From: Pedobacter jejuensis
GTDB taxonomy: Bacteria; Bacteroidota; Bacteroidia; Sphingobacteriales; Sphingobacteriaceae
DNA length: 64,000 nucleotides
Direction of reading: 5' to 3'
NCBI RefSeq assembly: GCF_003725795.1
Contig: NZ_RBEE01000045.1
Location: 124,001-188,000 of the forward strand
The translations under genes and the position numbers were made by a program. Below, in pieces: positions 17,657-25,998 of this stretch; the first letter of the stretch is position 1, and each line of letters starts with the position of its first letter. The notes below the pieces were generated by a model, which was not told the origin of the DNA, made no database searches, and was given only the letters and a program-made list of their open reading frames with translations.

Positions 17657-18229
17657 TTAATCTGCTGATTTCAACTTATTTAAAAATTCAGTGAACTTTT
17701 TATCAGCGTAATTAGCTACTCCTTCATGTTTGAATGAGATTCGTCCTTGCTTATCGAAAATTATAGTTGTTGGTAAAGAATTTTCGAAAATCTCCTTAGG
17801 CACGGCAGTTTCTACTTTATAAACAGGCAGTTCGAATTTCTTATCTGCCATGTATTTATTCGATTTAACTAGATCTCCATCTGCATCAACGAAAATAAAA
17901 ACCACATTTGGGTCGTTTTTAAACTGTGTGTAAAGTTTATTTATAGATGGAAATTCTGCCCTGCAAGGCGGACACCAGGTTGCCCAAAAATTTAAAAAAA
18001 CAACCTTGCCGTTCAATTCTCCTAAATCAATTACTTCTCCTTTTGAATTGCTAAATTTAATACCCGTAAGATTAACGGTTTCAACTGGGCGCTCTTCTAC
18101 ATTGGGCGAATAAAACCCAATTTCCATCAAGCCCTTTAAAAAGAAAGCTTTAGCATCAGGAACAAATGCGATTACTAAAAATAAAATGATAAATATGGTA
18201 TTAAAAATATTTTTCCTGATGAATTTCAT
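17657..18229 (-). CDS. TlpA-family thiol-disulfide reductase
   Basis: An N-terminal membrane anchor (about 8-24) precedes a thioredoxin-fold domain with the redox motif 'WATWCPPCRAEF' (Cys86, Cys89) and the cis-Pro region 'LPTTIIFDKQGRI'. The length of 190 residues fits the TlpA/ResA group, which reduces disulfides of apocytochromes or other periplasmic proteins. It is divergent from the His/Cys-rich protein and TonB receptor, so a role in metal or thiol handling outside the membrane is possible but unproven. Confidence 0.85.
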   Translation of the reverse strand: MKFIRKNIFNTIFIILFLVIAFVPDAKAFFLKGLMEIGFYSPNVEERPVETVNLTGIKFSNSKGEVIDLGELNGKVVFLNFWATWCPPCRAEFPSINKLYTQFKNDPNVVFIFVDADGDLVKSNKYMADKKFELPVYKVETAVPKEIFENSLPTTIIFDKQGRISFKHEGVANYADKKFTEFLNKLKSAD

Positions 18230-18312
18230 AATGAAGTATTTTCCAAATCAGTTTGAATCGAACTATAAAAGCAATGTTACCATTCAAAGATATATAATTG
18301 GATAGTAATTGC

Positions 18313-18320
18313 TACTTTTG
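18313..18320 (+). promoter_or_regulatory. -7 promoter box of the His/Cys-rich protein gene
   Basis: TACTTTTG matches TAnnTTTG exactly and ends five bases before the TTG start codon at 18326, implying a leaderless transcript. Confidence 0.45.
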
Positions 18321-18325
18321 AACCA

Positions 18326-18658
18326 TTGAAAAAGCATAAGCAACATATTAACCGTTTATTAGCAGCAATAATGCTGATGGTTTTTGCTATTGCCTTAACT
18401 CCATGGAATTTATTACACAAACACCAACCTATTCCGGTTGTAAAACAAGAAATAAATTGTAAGCATCTAAGCCACGTACAGGCTCATGCCGATAATTGTT
18501 TAATTTGTAATGCTGGTTTTGAAAAAAACTATGTACATACACATCATCTTTATAAAATTTTCCTTTCGGTAAAACTATTCGGACAAGCAGATCCGGTTCT
18601 TAAAAGTTCTTACACCGAAATAAAACGTACCAGTTTACGTGGTCCACCTTTAGCATAA
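18326..18658 (+). CDS. Small His/Cys-rich membrane or periplasmic protein
   Basis: I do not recognise a named family with confidence. The 110-residue protein has a basic start (KKHKQHINR), one hydrophobic helix (11-30), then a region dense in possible metal ligands: His31, His33, Cys45, His47, His50, His54, Cys58, Cys61, His71, His73 and His74. It ends in 'RGPP', a tail seen in DUF2946-like proteins. The start is TTG 18326, which supplies the basic n-region and fits the promoter spacing; ATG 18371 would remove it. It stands 119 bp upstream of a TonB receptor, so it may bind or sense a metal that the receptor imports. Confidence 0.55.
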   Translation: MKKHKQHINRLLAAIMLMVFAIALTPWNLLHKHQPIPVVKQEINCKHLSHVQAHADNCLICNAGFEKNYVHTHHLYKIFLSVKLFGQADPVLKSSYTEIKRTSLRGPPLA

Positions 18659-18777
18659 TTTTTTCAGCTTAAGTGTTTCTACACTTATCTAAATTATTTT
18701 TTTTAATGAGATATTAAGGCGCATGGCTATTGAGCGATGTCGTTTCTATTATCTATATCATCCAAAAAACACATATC

Positions 18778-21093
18778 ATGAAAAAATTCAAGCTATTAGG
18801 CTTTGTAATTCTATACATATTTTTAAGTGCACCAACCTTTGCCAACGTTTTAAAAGATATAAAAGGTAAAGTTATTGATGCTGACACTAAACAAACTTTG
18901 CCAGGTGCCACCATCTTTATACCCGATTTAAAAGTTACTGCCGTTACCAATAATGATGGAGAATTTACAATAAATAACCTGCCATCAAAAGGAACATATA
19001 TTGTTGAAGTGCATTACATCGGTTACAAAACTGCAACTCAAGTTGTAAATTTCGCTACTGCAGGAAACCTGGAATTTACATTAAAATCTACCGCGATAGA
19101 AACAAAGGAAGTTGTTATTACGGGTAGTTTAATTAGTAGTACCAGCAAACGAAATAGTGCTTCATCTGCAGTTTTGGGCAAAGACCAACTGCTACAACCT
19201 TCTTCTAATTTAATAGATGCACTAACAAAAATTCCGGGTGTATCTCAAATAACTACCGGTCCATCAATTTCTAAACCTGTTATAAGAGGTTTGGGATATA
19301 ACCGAATAGTAACCTTAGATGATGGAATTAAGCAACAAGGACAACAATGGGGCGATGAACATGGTATCGAAATCGACCAATTTAAATCAGACAGAGTTGA
19401 AGTTTTACGCGGGGCAGCCTCTTTAATTTACGGTTCTGATGCGCTTGGTGGCGTTATTAATTTATTAGAGCCAAGTACAGCGCCGGAGGGCCAGGTAAAA
19501 GGAGAATTGATTACAAACTATTCTACAAACAATGGTTTATCTACAAACTCATTAATGCTAAATGGTAACGAAAATGGATTTGTTTGGAGAGCCCGTGGAA
19601 CCTATAAAAACGCCTATTCTTTTAAAACACCTACCGGATATTTTCCAAACTCTGGTTTTAATGAAACGGATTTAAGTGGAATGGTTGGTTTGAATAAAAG
19701 CTGGGGTTATACACACTTAAACGTTTCAAGTTTCCGAAATAACATCGGTTTTTATGAGCCGACTTTAGATGCTGCAGGAAATTTTGTAAGAGAAGATGGT
19801 AGCCCTTTTGAAACATCTGATTATAAAAGCAGAGATTTAGACTATCCTCGTCAGGATATTAGACATTTTAAAATTGCATTAAACAATAACTTTATCATTG
19901 GTAATGGAAATTTAAAAGCCGATTTCGGATTTCAACAAAACCAACGCCGGGAGTTAGAAGATGGCCCAGACCCATCTTTATTTTTCGACCTTAAAACATA
20001 CAATGCCGATTTAAAATATTACATACACGAAACCAATGGTTGGCAACCCGTATTTGGTTTTAGTGCCGATGCCGGAAATAGCAAAAATAAAGGCATTGAG
20101 TTTTTGGTTCCAGCCTATGATACTTATGGTGTTGGCGTTTTTGCTTATGCAAAGAAAAATTGGGAGAACAGTACATTTAGTTTAGGTGCCCGTTACGATT
20201 TTAGAAAAAACACTGGCGAGCAATTATTAATAGATGGCGATGAGCAATTTGCTCCTTTTGTAAATAAATCTTCTAATGTAAGTGGTGCGTTAGGTTTTAC
20301 ACATCAGTTTAATGAAGAATGGAATTTCAAAGCAAATGCTGGTTCTGCATTTCGTGCACCAAACCCAGCAGAATTAGGCTCTAACGGTGTACATGAAGGT
20401 ACATTCCGTTACGAAATCGGAAACTCCAACTTAAGTCCGGAACGTAGTTACCAAGTTGATGCGGCAATAGAATATGAAGGAAAAATTGTAAGCGCAAGTG
20501 CAAGTGTGTACAATAACTATGTTCATAATTTCATTTATGCATCTAACAATGGCGAAACCATTACTGCCGAAGGTAATGAATATCCTGTTTATCGCTACGG
20601 GCAGGTAAATGCAAACCTTTATGGGGCAGAAGCGAGTTTAACCATTCATCCGGTTTCATTTATTCACTTCGAAAATACCTTTGGATATGTGCATGCGCAA
20701 AATAACACTTTGGGCAGACCATTGGCATTTATTCCCGCCGGAACACTAAGAAATGAGTTGCGTTTTGAGCCTAAACTAAAAGGTACAAATGATGCCTATT
20801 TATCGGTAGGAATAAATTCTGCATTCAAGCAAACCCGTGTTGATGATGTATTCGAAACCCCAACGAGTGGTTATACATTATTAAATGCCGGTATTGGCGC
20901 TACCTTTAATTTAGGTAAACAACCGATAAAACTATCGGTATCTGCAAACAACTTGCTAAATCAAAGATATTACGATGCTTTGAGCAGATTTAAACCTGGC
21001 CGTTTCGATTATGAAAATCCTAATTTAGGTGTTTACAATGCAGGAAGAAATATTACTTTCGGTTTGTATGTGCCATTTACTTTAGTGAAATAA
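18778..21093 (+). CDS. TonB-dependent outer-membrane receptor
   Basis: This 771-residue protein has a signal peptide (MKKFKLLGFVILYIFLSAPTFA), a carboxypeptidase-regulatory-like domain (about 25-105, 'IKGKVIDADTKQTLPGATIF'), a plug ('NLIDALTKIPGVSQITTGPS', 'RVEVLRGAASLIYGSDALGG') and a beta-barrel to the end. The plug segment 'QQWGDEHGIEID' is typical of a receptor branch often tied to metal or metal-complex uptake. I start at ATG 18778 because it begins the signal peptide; an upstream TTG at 18730 would add 16 non-signal residues. The His/Cys-rich gene upstream supports a metal substrate, but that is inference. Confidence 0.88.
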   Translation: MKKFKLLGFVILYIFLSAPTFANVLKDIKGKVIDADTKQTLPGATIFIPDLKVTAVTNNDGEFTINNLPSKGTYIVEVHYIGYKTATQVVNFATAGNLEFTLKSTAIETKEVVITGSLISSTSKRNSASSAVLGKDQLLQPSSNLIDALTKIPGVSQITTGPSISKPVIRGLGYNRIVTLDDGIKQQGQQWGDEHGIEIDQFKSDRVEVLRGAASLIYGSDALGGVINLLEPSTAPEGQVKGELITNYSTNNGLSTNSLMLNGNENGFVWRARGTYKNAYSFKTPTGYFPNSGFNETDLSGMVGLNKSWGYTHLNVSSFRNNIGFYEPTLDAAGNFVREDGSPFETSDYKSRDLDYPRQDIRHFKIALNNNFIIGNGNLKADFGFQQNQRRELEDGPDPSLFFDLKTYNADLKYYIHETNGWQPVFGFSADAGNSKNKGIEFLVPAYDTYGVGVFAYAKKNWENSTFSLGARYDFRKNTGEQLLIDGDEQFAPFVNKSSNVSGALGFTHQFNEEWNFKANAGSAFRAPNPAELGSNGVHEGTFRYEIGNSNLSPERSYQVDAAIEYEGKIVSASASVYNNYVHNFIYASNNGETITAEGNEYPVYRYGQVNANLYGAEASLTIHPVSFIHFENTFGYVHAQNNTLGRPLAFIPAGTLRNELRFEPKLKGTNDAYLSVGINSAFKQTRVDDVFETPTSGYTLLNAGIGATFNLGKQPIKLSVSANNLLNQRYYDALSRFKPGRFDYENPNLGVYNAGRNITFGLYVPFTLVK

Positions 21094-21106
21094 TCTTTAA
21101 TAAAAA

Positions 21107-21150
21107 TAGCCACAGTTTTCAGATTAGTGTTAATCTGAAAACTGTGGCTA
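21107..21150. terminator. Perfect 20-bp stem-loop between convergent genes
   Basis: TAGCCACAGTTTTCAGATTA is followed by a GTGT loop and its exact complement. On the minus strand a T-rich run follows, so it should stop transcripts of the old yellow enzyme gene; it also follows the TonB receptor stop by 13 bases. Arms begin with GCCACAG like the terminator at 58501. Confidence 0.8.
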
Positions 21151-21198
21151 AATTAACAAGCATATTGAATTAATTACTTGCGCAATCAATTCAACATC

Positions 21199-22278
21199 CT
21201 ATTTCTTGAAGGTCTCTCTTTTTGCCCTCACGTATTGATTTGGCCATTCTACATCATCGCCTAAAATTTGTGCTGCATGTGTAGGAAAATATGCATCGCG
21301 TAATGATTCTCTGGCAATGAAAATTAAATCGGCTTTATCATTTTGCAAAATTTCTTCTGCCTGATTGGCATCAACGATTACACCAACGGCGCCTGTGTAA
21401 ATGCCAACTTCATTTCTAATTTTATCGGCAAAAGGAACTTGATAATTTGGTCCGGCAGGAATTTTAGCATCCGGAACATTTCCTCCCGACGATGCATCGA
21501 TTAAATCAACACCTTTATCTTTCAATACCGCTGCAAGCTGAACAGAATCCTCTTCATTCCATCCACCTTCCGTCCAATCGGTTGCGGAAATGCGGACAAA
21601 CAAGGGCAAGTTTTCCGGCCAAACAGACTGAATTGCTTCTACAATATCTATCGTTAAACGAATTCTGTTTTCAAAACTTCCGCCATAAACATCTGTTCGT
21701 GTGTTACTTAAAGGACTAAAAAACTCATGTAGCAGGTAACCATGTGCTGCATGAATTTCAACAACTTTATATCCTGCATCTAAAGCTCTTTTTGCCCCAG
21801 CCCTAAATGCAAATACGATATCCTGAATTTCTTTAATGCTCAACTCATGAGGCGTAACTTGTCCGGCTTTGAATGGTATTGGAGAAGGACCAACTGGTAA
21901 CCAACTGTTTTCACCATCAGCAAGTTGTTCTCCGCCTTCCCATGGCAAATCACAGCTTGCCTTTCTACCAGCATGTGCAAGTTGAATTCCGGCTATTGAA
22001 CCATTATCATGAATAAAAGAAACGATTTGCTTAAGTTTTTCTACCTGCTCATCTTTCCAAATCCCTAAATCAGCATGTGTTATTCTGCCTTCTGGCACAA
22101 CGGCAGTAGCCTCTTGAATAATTAAACCGGCACCACCAACTGCCCTACTTCCTAAATGTACCAGATGCCAATCGTTAGCAAAGCCATCTATTGCTGAATA
22201 CTGGCACATTGGTGAAATTACAATTCTATTTTTTAAAGTAACATCCTTCAATTTTAAAGGAGAAAATAATTTTGACAT
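21199..22278 (-). CDS. Old yellow enzyme, YqjM/NamA-like NADPH flavin oxidoreductase
   Basis: The 359-residue TIM-barrel protein shows the 'thermophilic-like' OYE features: Cys25 and Tyr27 in 'SPMCQYS', 'QLAHAGRKAS' with flavin/substrate ligands, 'AAHGYLLHEFFSPLSNTRTD' and C-terminal 'DLIFIARESLRDAYFP'. These FMN enzymes reduce activated C=C bonds of enals and enones, probably detoxification. An aldo/keto reductase gene lies 107 bp upstream on the same strand, so the two may form a stress or carbonyl-reduction set. Confidence 0.88.
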   Translation of the reverse strand: MSKLFSPLKLKDVTLKNRIVISPMCQYSAIDGFANDWHLVHLGSRAVGGAGLIIQEATAVVPEGRITHADLGIWKDEQVEKLKQIVSFIHDNGSIAGIQLAHAGRKASCDLPWEGGEQLADGENSWLPVGPSPIPFKAGQVTPHELSIKEIQDIVFAFRAGAKRALDAGYKVVEIHAAHGYLLHEFFSPLSNTRTDVYGGSFENRIRLTIDIVEAIQSVWPENLPLFVRISATDWTEGGWNEEDSVQLAAVLKDKGVDLIDASSGGNVPDAKIPAGPNYQVPFADKIRNEVGIYTGAVGVIVDANQAEEILQNDKADLIFIARESLRDAYFPTHAAQILGDDVEWPNQYVRAKRETFKK

Positions 22279-22385
22279 ATTCGTTTAGATTTACCACAAA
22301 GAACGAAAAGTTTGACGCAACGAAAATAAAAATTTTGCCTTTGTTTTCTTCGCGAAATACTTCTTGTCCTTTGCGGTTAATTAAT

Positions 22386-23375
22386 TTAAAAACCAGCGTT
22401 TTCTAATTCTGAGTTAATAAACTGGATTTCCTCATTGCTCAATTTTACATTAATTGCCTCAGCATTTTGAACCGCTTGCTTTTCATTTCTTGCTCCAACT
22501 AAAGCGATTGTAATTCCTGGGCGCTCGATTGTCCACCTTAAAACCAATTGAGATAATGTTGCATTTTTTTCATCAGCTAAAGGTTTAATTTTCGCCAAAA
22601 ATGCATTTGTTTTTTCGATACTTTCTGGGGTGAAGAATTTATTTCCCTGACGATGGTCACCTTCTTCGAACTTATAATCAGCGGTCATTTTACCCGTTAA
22701 TAAACCTCGTTCCATCGGACTATACGCTAAAACAGATTTATTATTTTCTATACAATAAGGCACGGTTTCATCTTCTACACCACGATTAACCATACTAAAC
22801 GGAATTTGATTAGATACGATTTCCAAAGTTTCACCAGCTTCCTTCAATTGTGCTACATTATAATTACAAACACCTGCGTAACGCACTTTTCCTTGCTCAA
22901 TAAGTTTGCTAACCGCTTCAAATGTCTCGCTAATTGGCGTTGTTAAATCAGGCCAATGTATTTGATATAAATCGATATAATCAGTTCCTAAACGTTTTAA
23001 AGATTGCTCGCATTCATAAGTAACACTTTCTTTACCCGCGTATTTATAAACATCAATATCTTTACCATCGTTATTTTTTGATTTCATTGCCAGTTCGCCT
23101 TTAGCTAAATCCCAGCGCATACCAAATTTAGTTACAATTTGAAGTTTATCCCTGGATATTCCTTTAATAGCATCGCCAACAATTTCCTCGCTATCGCCCT
23201 GACCATAAATTGGTGCAGTATCAATAGAGGTTACTCCTAAATCGAAACCAGCTTGAATTGCTTTTATCGCATCATTTCTATCGGTGCTACCCCACATCCA
23301 ACCTCCGGCTGCCCAAGCACCAAAAGTAATTGCCGAAAGCTCTAAATCTGAATTTCCTATTTTTCTGTATTCCAT
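22386..23375 (-). CDS. Aldo/keto reductase
   Basis: The 329-residue protein has the full catalytic tetrad: Asp52 and Tyr57 ('DTAPIYGQG'), Lys83 ('VTKFG') and His140 ('YQIHWPD'). 'SPMERGLLTGKM' and 'GARNEKQAVQNAEA' near the C-terminus form the NADP-binding part. The sequence is closest in appearance to the YajO/general-stress (AKR11-like) group, with unknown carbonyl substrates. It begins two bases after the DoxX gene ends, so the pair is one transcript. Confidence 0.87.
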   Translation of the reverse strand: MEYRKIGNSDLELSAITFGAWAAGGWMWGSTDRNDAIKAIQAGFDLGVTSIDTAPIYGQGDSEEIVGDAIKGISRDKLQIVTKFGMRWDLAKGELAMKSKNNDGKDIDVYKYAGKESVTYECEQSLKRLGTDYIDLYQIHWPDLTTPISETFEAVSKLIEQGKVRYAGVCNYNVAQLKEAGETLEIVSNQIPFSMVNRGVEDETVPYCIENNKSVLAYSPMERGLLTGKMTADYKFEEGDHRQGNKFFTPESIEKTNAFLAKIKPLADEKNATLSQLVLRWTIERPGITIALVGARNEKQAVQNAEAINVKLSNEEIQFINSELENAGF

Positions 23376-23377
23376 AA

Positions 23378-23773
23378 TTATTTTTTTAAAAGTTTATCAA
23401 CCGCGTAACTATTAAGCGGCAAGTTTGCTAACAATAAGGATAAAAATGCAACATGAATAAGTTGTGATGGCAGGGCTTCCCAATTTTCTATCATTGTTGT
23501 ACCAAAAATTAATGCTAAAGAGATAATGCCCGCAAGCAATAAACCTTGTTTTGTAAACAAACCTACCACAATCAATAACCCCGCTACAAATTCCAAGATT
23601 GGTAAAGCGTAACTAAAAGGCAGAACCAAAAAATCTGGCAATAGCGATTTAGAAAATTGTCCCATCATCCAGTTGCTAAAACCTTGCAATTTAGGTAGCC
23701 TAACCAAACCATGCCCGAAAAAACTTAAACCAATTGCCAACCGACTTAATAAATATGCCCAATTTTTATCCAT
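23378..23773 (-). CDS. DoxX family membrane protein
   Basis: This 131-residue protein has four hydrophobic segments (about 4-17, 45-66, 73-90, 100-120) and the DoxX block 'LLSRLAIGLSFFGHGLVRLP' with 'LPILEFVAGLLIVVGLFTKQ'. DoxX proteins are linked to redox or thiol stress in some bacteria but their activity is unclear. It is the first gene of an operon with the aldo/keto reductase. A 12-bp palindrome lies 6 bp upstream of its ATG. Confidence 0.82.
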   Translation of the reverse strand: MDKNWAYLLSRLAIGLSFFGHGLVRLPKLQGFSNWMMGQFSKSLLPDFLVLPFSYALPILEFVAGLLIVVGLFTKQGLLLAGIISLALIFGTTMIENWEALPSQLIHVAFLSLLLANLPLNSYAVDKLLKK

Positions 23774-23778
23774 AAAAA

Positions 23779-23790
23779 TGTGTTAACACA
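23779..23790. promoter_or_regulatory. Palindrome TGTGTTAACACA upstream of the DoxX operon
   Basis: This perfect 12-bp palindrome sits 5 bp upstream of the DoxX ATG. A second inverted pair, TTAATGAT (23810-23817) and ATCATTAA (23832-23839), lies further upstream. Both could be repressor sites; no regulator gene is adjacent. Confidence 0.35.
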
Positions 23791-23898
23791 GTATAATACA
23801 AACACAATGTTAATGATGTTTTAGTGCATTAATCATTAAACCGATTTTTTACATAAACCTTATAAAATCAATATTCAAAAAAAATAATTCGCAAATTA

Positions 23899-23930
23899 TT
23901 TGGAACATATCAAAATGAATTATACTTTAG
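23899..23930 (+). promoter_or_regulatory. Promoter of the ABC/GntR operon
   Basis: TTTG at 23899-23902 and TACTTTAG at 23923-23930 are separated by 20 bases, close to the Bacteroidota -33/-7 layout, with one mismatch in the -7. The operator candidate at 23928-23953 overlaps its downstream edge. Confidence 0.5.
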
Positions 23931-23953
23931 TGTATTATTTAACTAATACAGTA
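23928..23953. promoter_or_regulatory. Operator candidate for the YtrA-type GntR repressor
   Basis: Ten-base arms TAGTGTATTA and TAATACAGTA (nine of ten complementary) flank a 6-base spacer. The site covers the region from the -7 box to four bases before the ABC gene ATG, a place where a bound repressor would block transcription. YtrA-type GntR regulators commonly control their own ABC operon. Confidence 0.6.
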
Positions 23954-23956
23954 GGC

Positions 23957-24784
23957 ATGATAAAAATTAACAACTTAAATTTTGGTTACAGCAAGCAAAA
24001 ACCATTATTTAAAAACATGAGCATGCAATTGAGCAATGGTCATATTTACGGTTTGCTTGGAAAAAACGGCGCTGGTAAATCTAGCCTATTAAAAAACCTG
24101 GCAGGCTTGGTTTACGCTCAAAGCGGAACCTTAGAAGTTATGGGTTTTAATCCTACAAAACGCCAACCCGCTTTGTTAGAGCAGATTTGCTTTATACCCG
24201 AAGAATTTTATTTACCATCAGTTAAAATAGACGCTTACGTAAAAGCCAATGCTCCTTTTTATAAAAATTTTAATCACGGCTACTTATTCGAACTTCTAAA
24301 AGAGTTTGATATCCCGGCAAACAATAAACTTATTGATATGAGTTATGGGCAAAAGAAGAAATTCATTATTGCCTTTGGTTTAGCTACCGAGGCAAAATTG
24401 GTTATTATGGATGAGCCAACAAACGGTTTAGATATTCCATCGAAAGCGCAGTTTAGAAAAATTATGGCTTCAGCCTTAACGGATGATCGTTGCATTATCA
24501 TTTCTACCCACCAGGTACGAGATTTAGATAATTTAATTGATACCGTAATTATGCTTGATGAAAATGATGTGGCTTTAAAAGCTTCGGTTGAAGAAATTAC
24601 CAACAAACTAACTTTCAAAAAAGTAAAAGAATTGGATGAAAGCATTATTTATGCCGAAGCATCTTTATCGGGCTACAATGCCGTTATGCCAAACTACCAT
24701 AACGAAGACAGTAAGCTAGATATGGAACTTTTATTCAATGCAATCCTTGCAGAAAAAATCAAATTTAAACCTTTATTTAACTAA
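23957..24784 (+). CDS. ABC transporter ATP-binding protein
   Basis: The 275-residue ATPase has Walker A 'GLLGKNGAGKSS', signature 'MSYGQKKKFIIAFGL' and Walker B 'LVIMDEPTNGLDI' with H-loop 'ISTHQ'. I start at ATG 23957 (MIKINNLNFGYS), because the upstream frame from 23900 passes through the promoter and operator. The C-terminal 70 residues are less conserved. It would power export or membrane work with the permease gene three bases downstream, and is probably repressed by the GntR protein of the same operon. Confidence 0.85.
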   Translation: MIKINNLNFGYSKQKPLFKNMSMQLSNGHIYGLLGKNGAGKSSLLKNLAGLVYAQSGTLEVMGFNPTKRQPALLEQICFIPEEFYLPSVKIDAYVKANAPFYKNFNHGYLFELLKEFDIPANNKLIDMSYGQKKKFIIAFGLATEAKLVIMDEPTNGLDIPSKAQFRKIMASALTDDRCIIISTHQVRDLDNLIDTVIMLDENDVALKASVEEITNKLTFKKVKELDESIIYAEASLSGYNAVMPNYHNEDSKLDMELLFNAILAEKIKFKPLFN

Positions 24785-24787
24785 GCG

Positions 24788-25600
24788 ATGAACAACACAT
24801 TTAACATAAACAGGTTTGGCCTATTGCTTAAAAGACAATGGCTAGATTTCGGAAAAATTTACTTGATAAGTCTATTGGTAGTTGCAGGTGTTTTAATAGG
24901 GTTTTATAGCTATTATATTCCAAGTATTGAAAGAAGAACTGACAATTTTGATTATGACGGAAACCTTGATTTACGCTTTCGCTATGGCATATTTTTAATT
25001 CTTGGTTTCTTATTTACTAGCACGGTAGCTAGTGGTTACTTTAGTATTCTCAGACAAAAATCAAGAGCTATTTTGGAATTGATGACACCTGCATCCGTTA
25101 CTGAAAAGTTATTATCAGGAATACTTTATACCGCCCTAGTTAGCTTAACTGGCTACTTGATTATATTCTACATAGTAGATTTAGGCTTCGTAAAGTATTT
25201 GAATTCTAATATTGACGCATTTAGAATTGCCAATCCAAAAGTTCCAGAAGCCCAAAGCATTACCTACCAAATGTTTAGTGATAAAAATTATCGTGAATAT
25301 TTAGAATACTTCTTTGCCATTCCTTTCTTAATTACAAGCATTTTTCTCCTTGGCTCGGTGTATTTTAATAAATTTCATTATATCAAAACAGCCATTTCAG
25401 TAATGATATTTTCGGGAATTGCAATCTATGTAATCTATAAAGCCGGAGGAATTTTAACTAAAAATATGGTTAATATTAGTCATAGAAGTGCCCACAACGA
25501 TAGAGATTTAGCTTTTCTTATGATTCTCCTGGTAACATCTGCTTTAACATTAATTTTTTGGACGATAGCTTACATTCGCCTAAAAGAAAAAGAGGTTTAA
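24788..25600 (+). CDS. ABC-type membrane permease of the GntR operon
   Basis: The 270-residue protein has about six hydrophobic segments (about 20-41, 70-92, 110-135, 175-192, 200-220 and 240-262) and a basic end (RLKEKEV). There is no clear family motif, but position directly after the ATPase marks it as the partner permease. Substrate unknown; operons of this layout in Firmicutes respond to cell-wall or envelope stress, which is only an analogy here. Confidence 0.75.
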   Translation: MNNTFNINRFGLLLKRQWLDFGKIYLISLLVVAGVLIGFYSYYIPSIERRTDNFDYDGNLDLRFRYGIFLILGFLFTSTVASGYFSILRQKSRAILELMTPASVTEKLLSGILYTALVSLTGYLIIFYIVDLGFVKYLNSNIDAFRIANPKVPEAQSITYQMFSDKNYREYLEYFFAIPFLITSIFLLGSVYFNKFHYIKTAISVMIFSGIAIYVIYKAGGILTKNMVNISHRSAHNDRDLAFLMILLVTSALTLIFWTIAYIRLKEKEV

Positions 25601-25619
25601 CTTTTTAATTGGTATAGAC

Positions 25620-25994
25620 ATGGAATTTAGAGATAATAAGGCGATATACCTACAAATAGCAGATTATGTTTGCGAACATATTTTGCTAGGAAAATGGAAA
25701 GCCGACGAAAAAGTACCTTCTGTTAGAGAACTTGCTGTAGAGATGGAGGTCAATCCAAATACAGTAATGCGAACTTACGAACTGCTACAGAACAAAAATA
25801 TTATAAATAACAAAAGAGGAATCGGTTTTTTTGTAGATGAAAACGCTACAGAACACGTAAAAACCTACAGAAAAATTCAATTTATAGATGATGAACTGCC
25901 TGTAGTATTTAGAAACATCTATTTATTAAACATCGGCTTTGATGAACTTGAAGCCAAATACAAAACATTTGTTAAAGAAAATTTTAACGCTTAA
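25620..25994 (+). CDS. GntR-family transcriptional regulator, YtrA subfamily
   Basis: This 124-residue protein is a winged-helix GntR domain ('YLQIADYVCEHILLGKWKAD', 'PSVRELAVEMEVNPNTVMRT', 'KRGIGFFV') with only a short helical tail of about 45 residues. The small size defines the YtrA subfamily, whose members have no large effector domain and dimerise through the tail. It sits 19 bp after the ABC permease and most likely represses the operon by binding the palindrome at 23928-23953. Confidence 0.87.
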   Translation: MEFRDNKAIYLQIADYVCEHILLGKWKADEKVPSVRELAVEMEVNPNTVMRTYELLQNKNIINNKRGIGFFVDENATEHVKTYRKIQFIDDELPVVFRNIYLLNIGFDELEAKYKTFVKENFNA

Positions 25995-25998
25995 GAAT

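Noticed and set aside
18730..18777. TTG start extending the TonB receptor by 16 residues
   Set aside because: The added residues precede a normal signal peptide that begins with ATG 18778.
23900..23956. TTG start for the ABC ATPase
   Set aside because: The extension is coded by promoter and operator sequence; the conserved ATPase start is ATG 23957.
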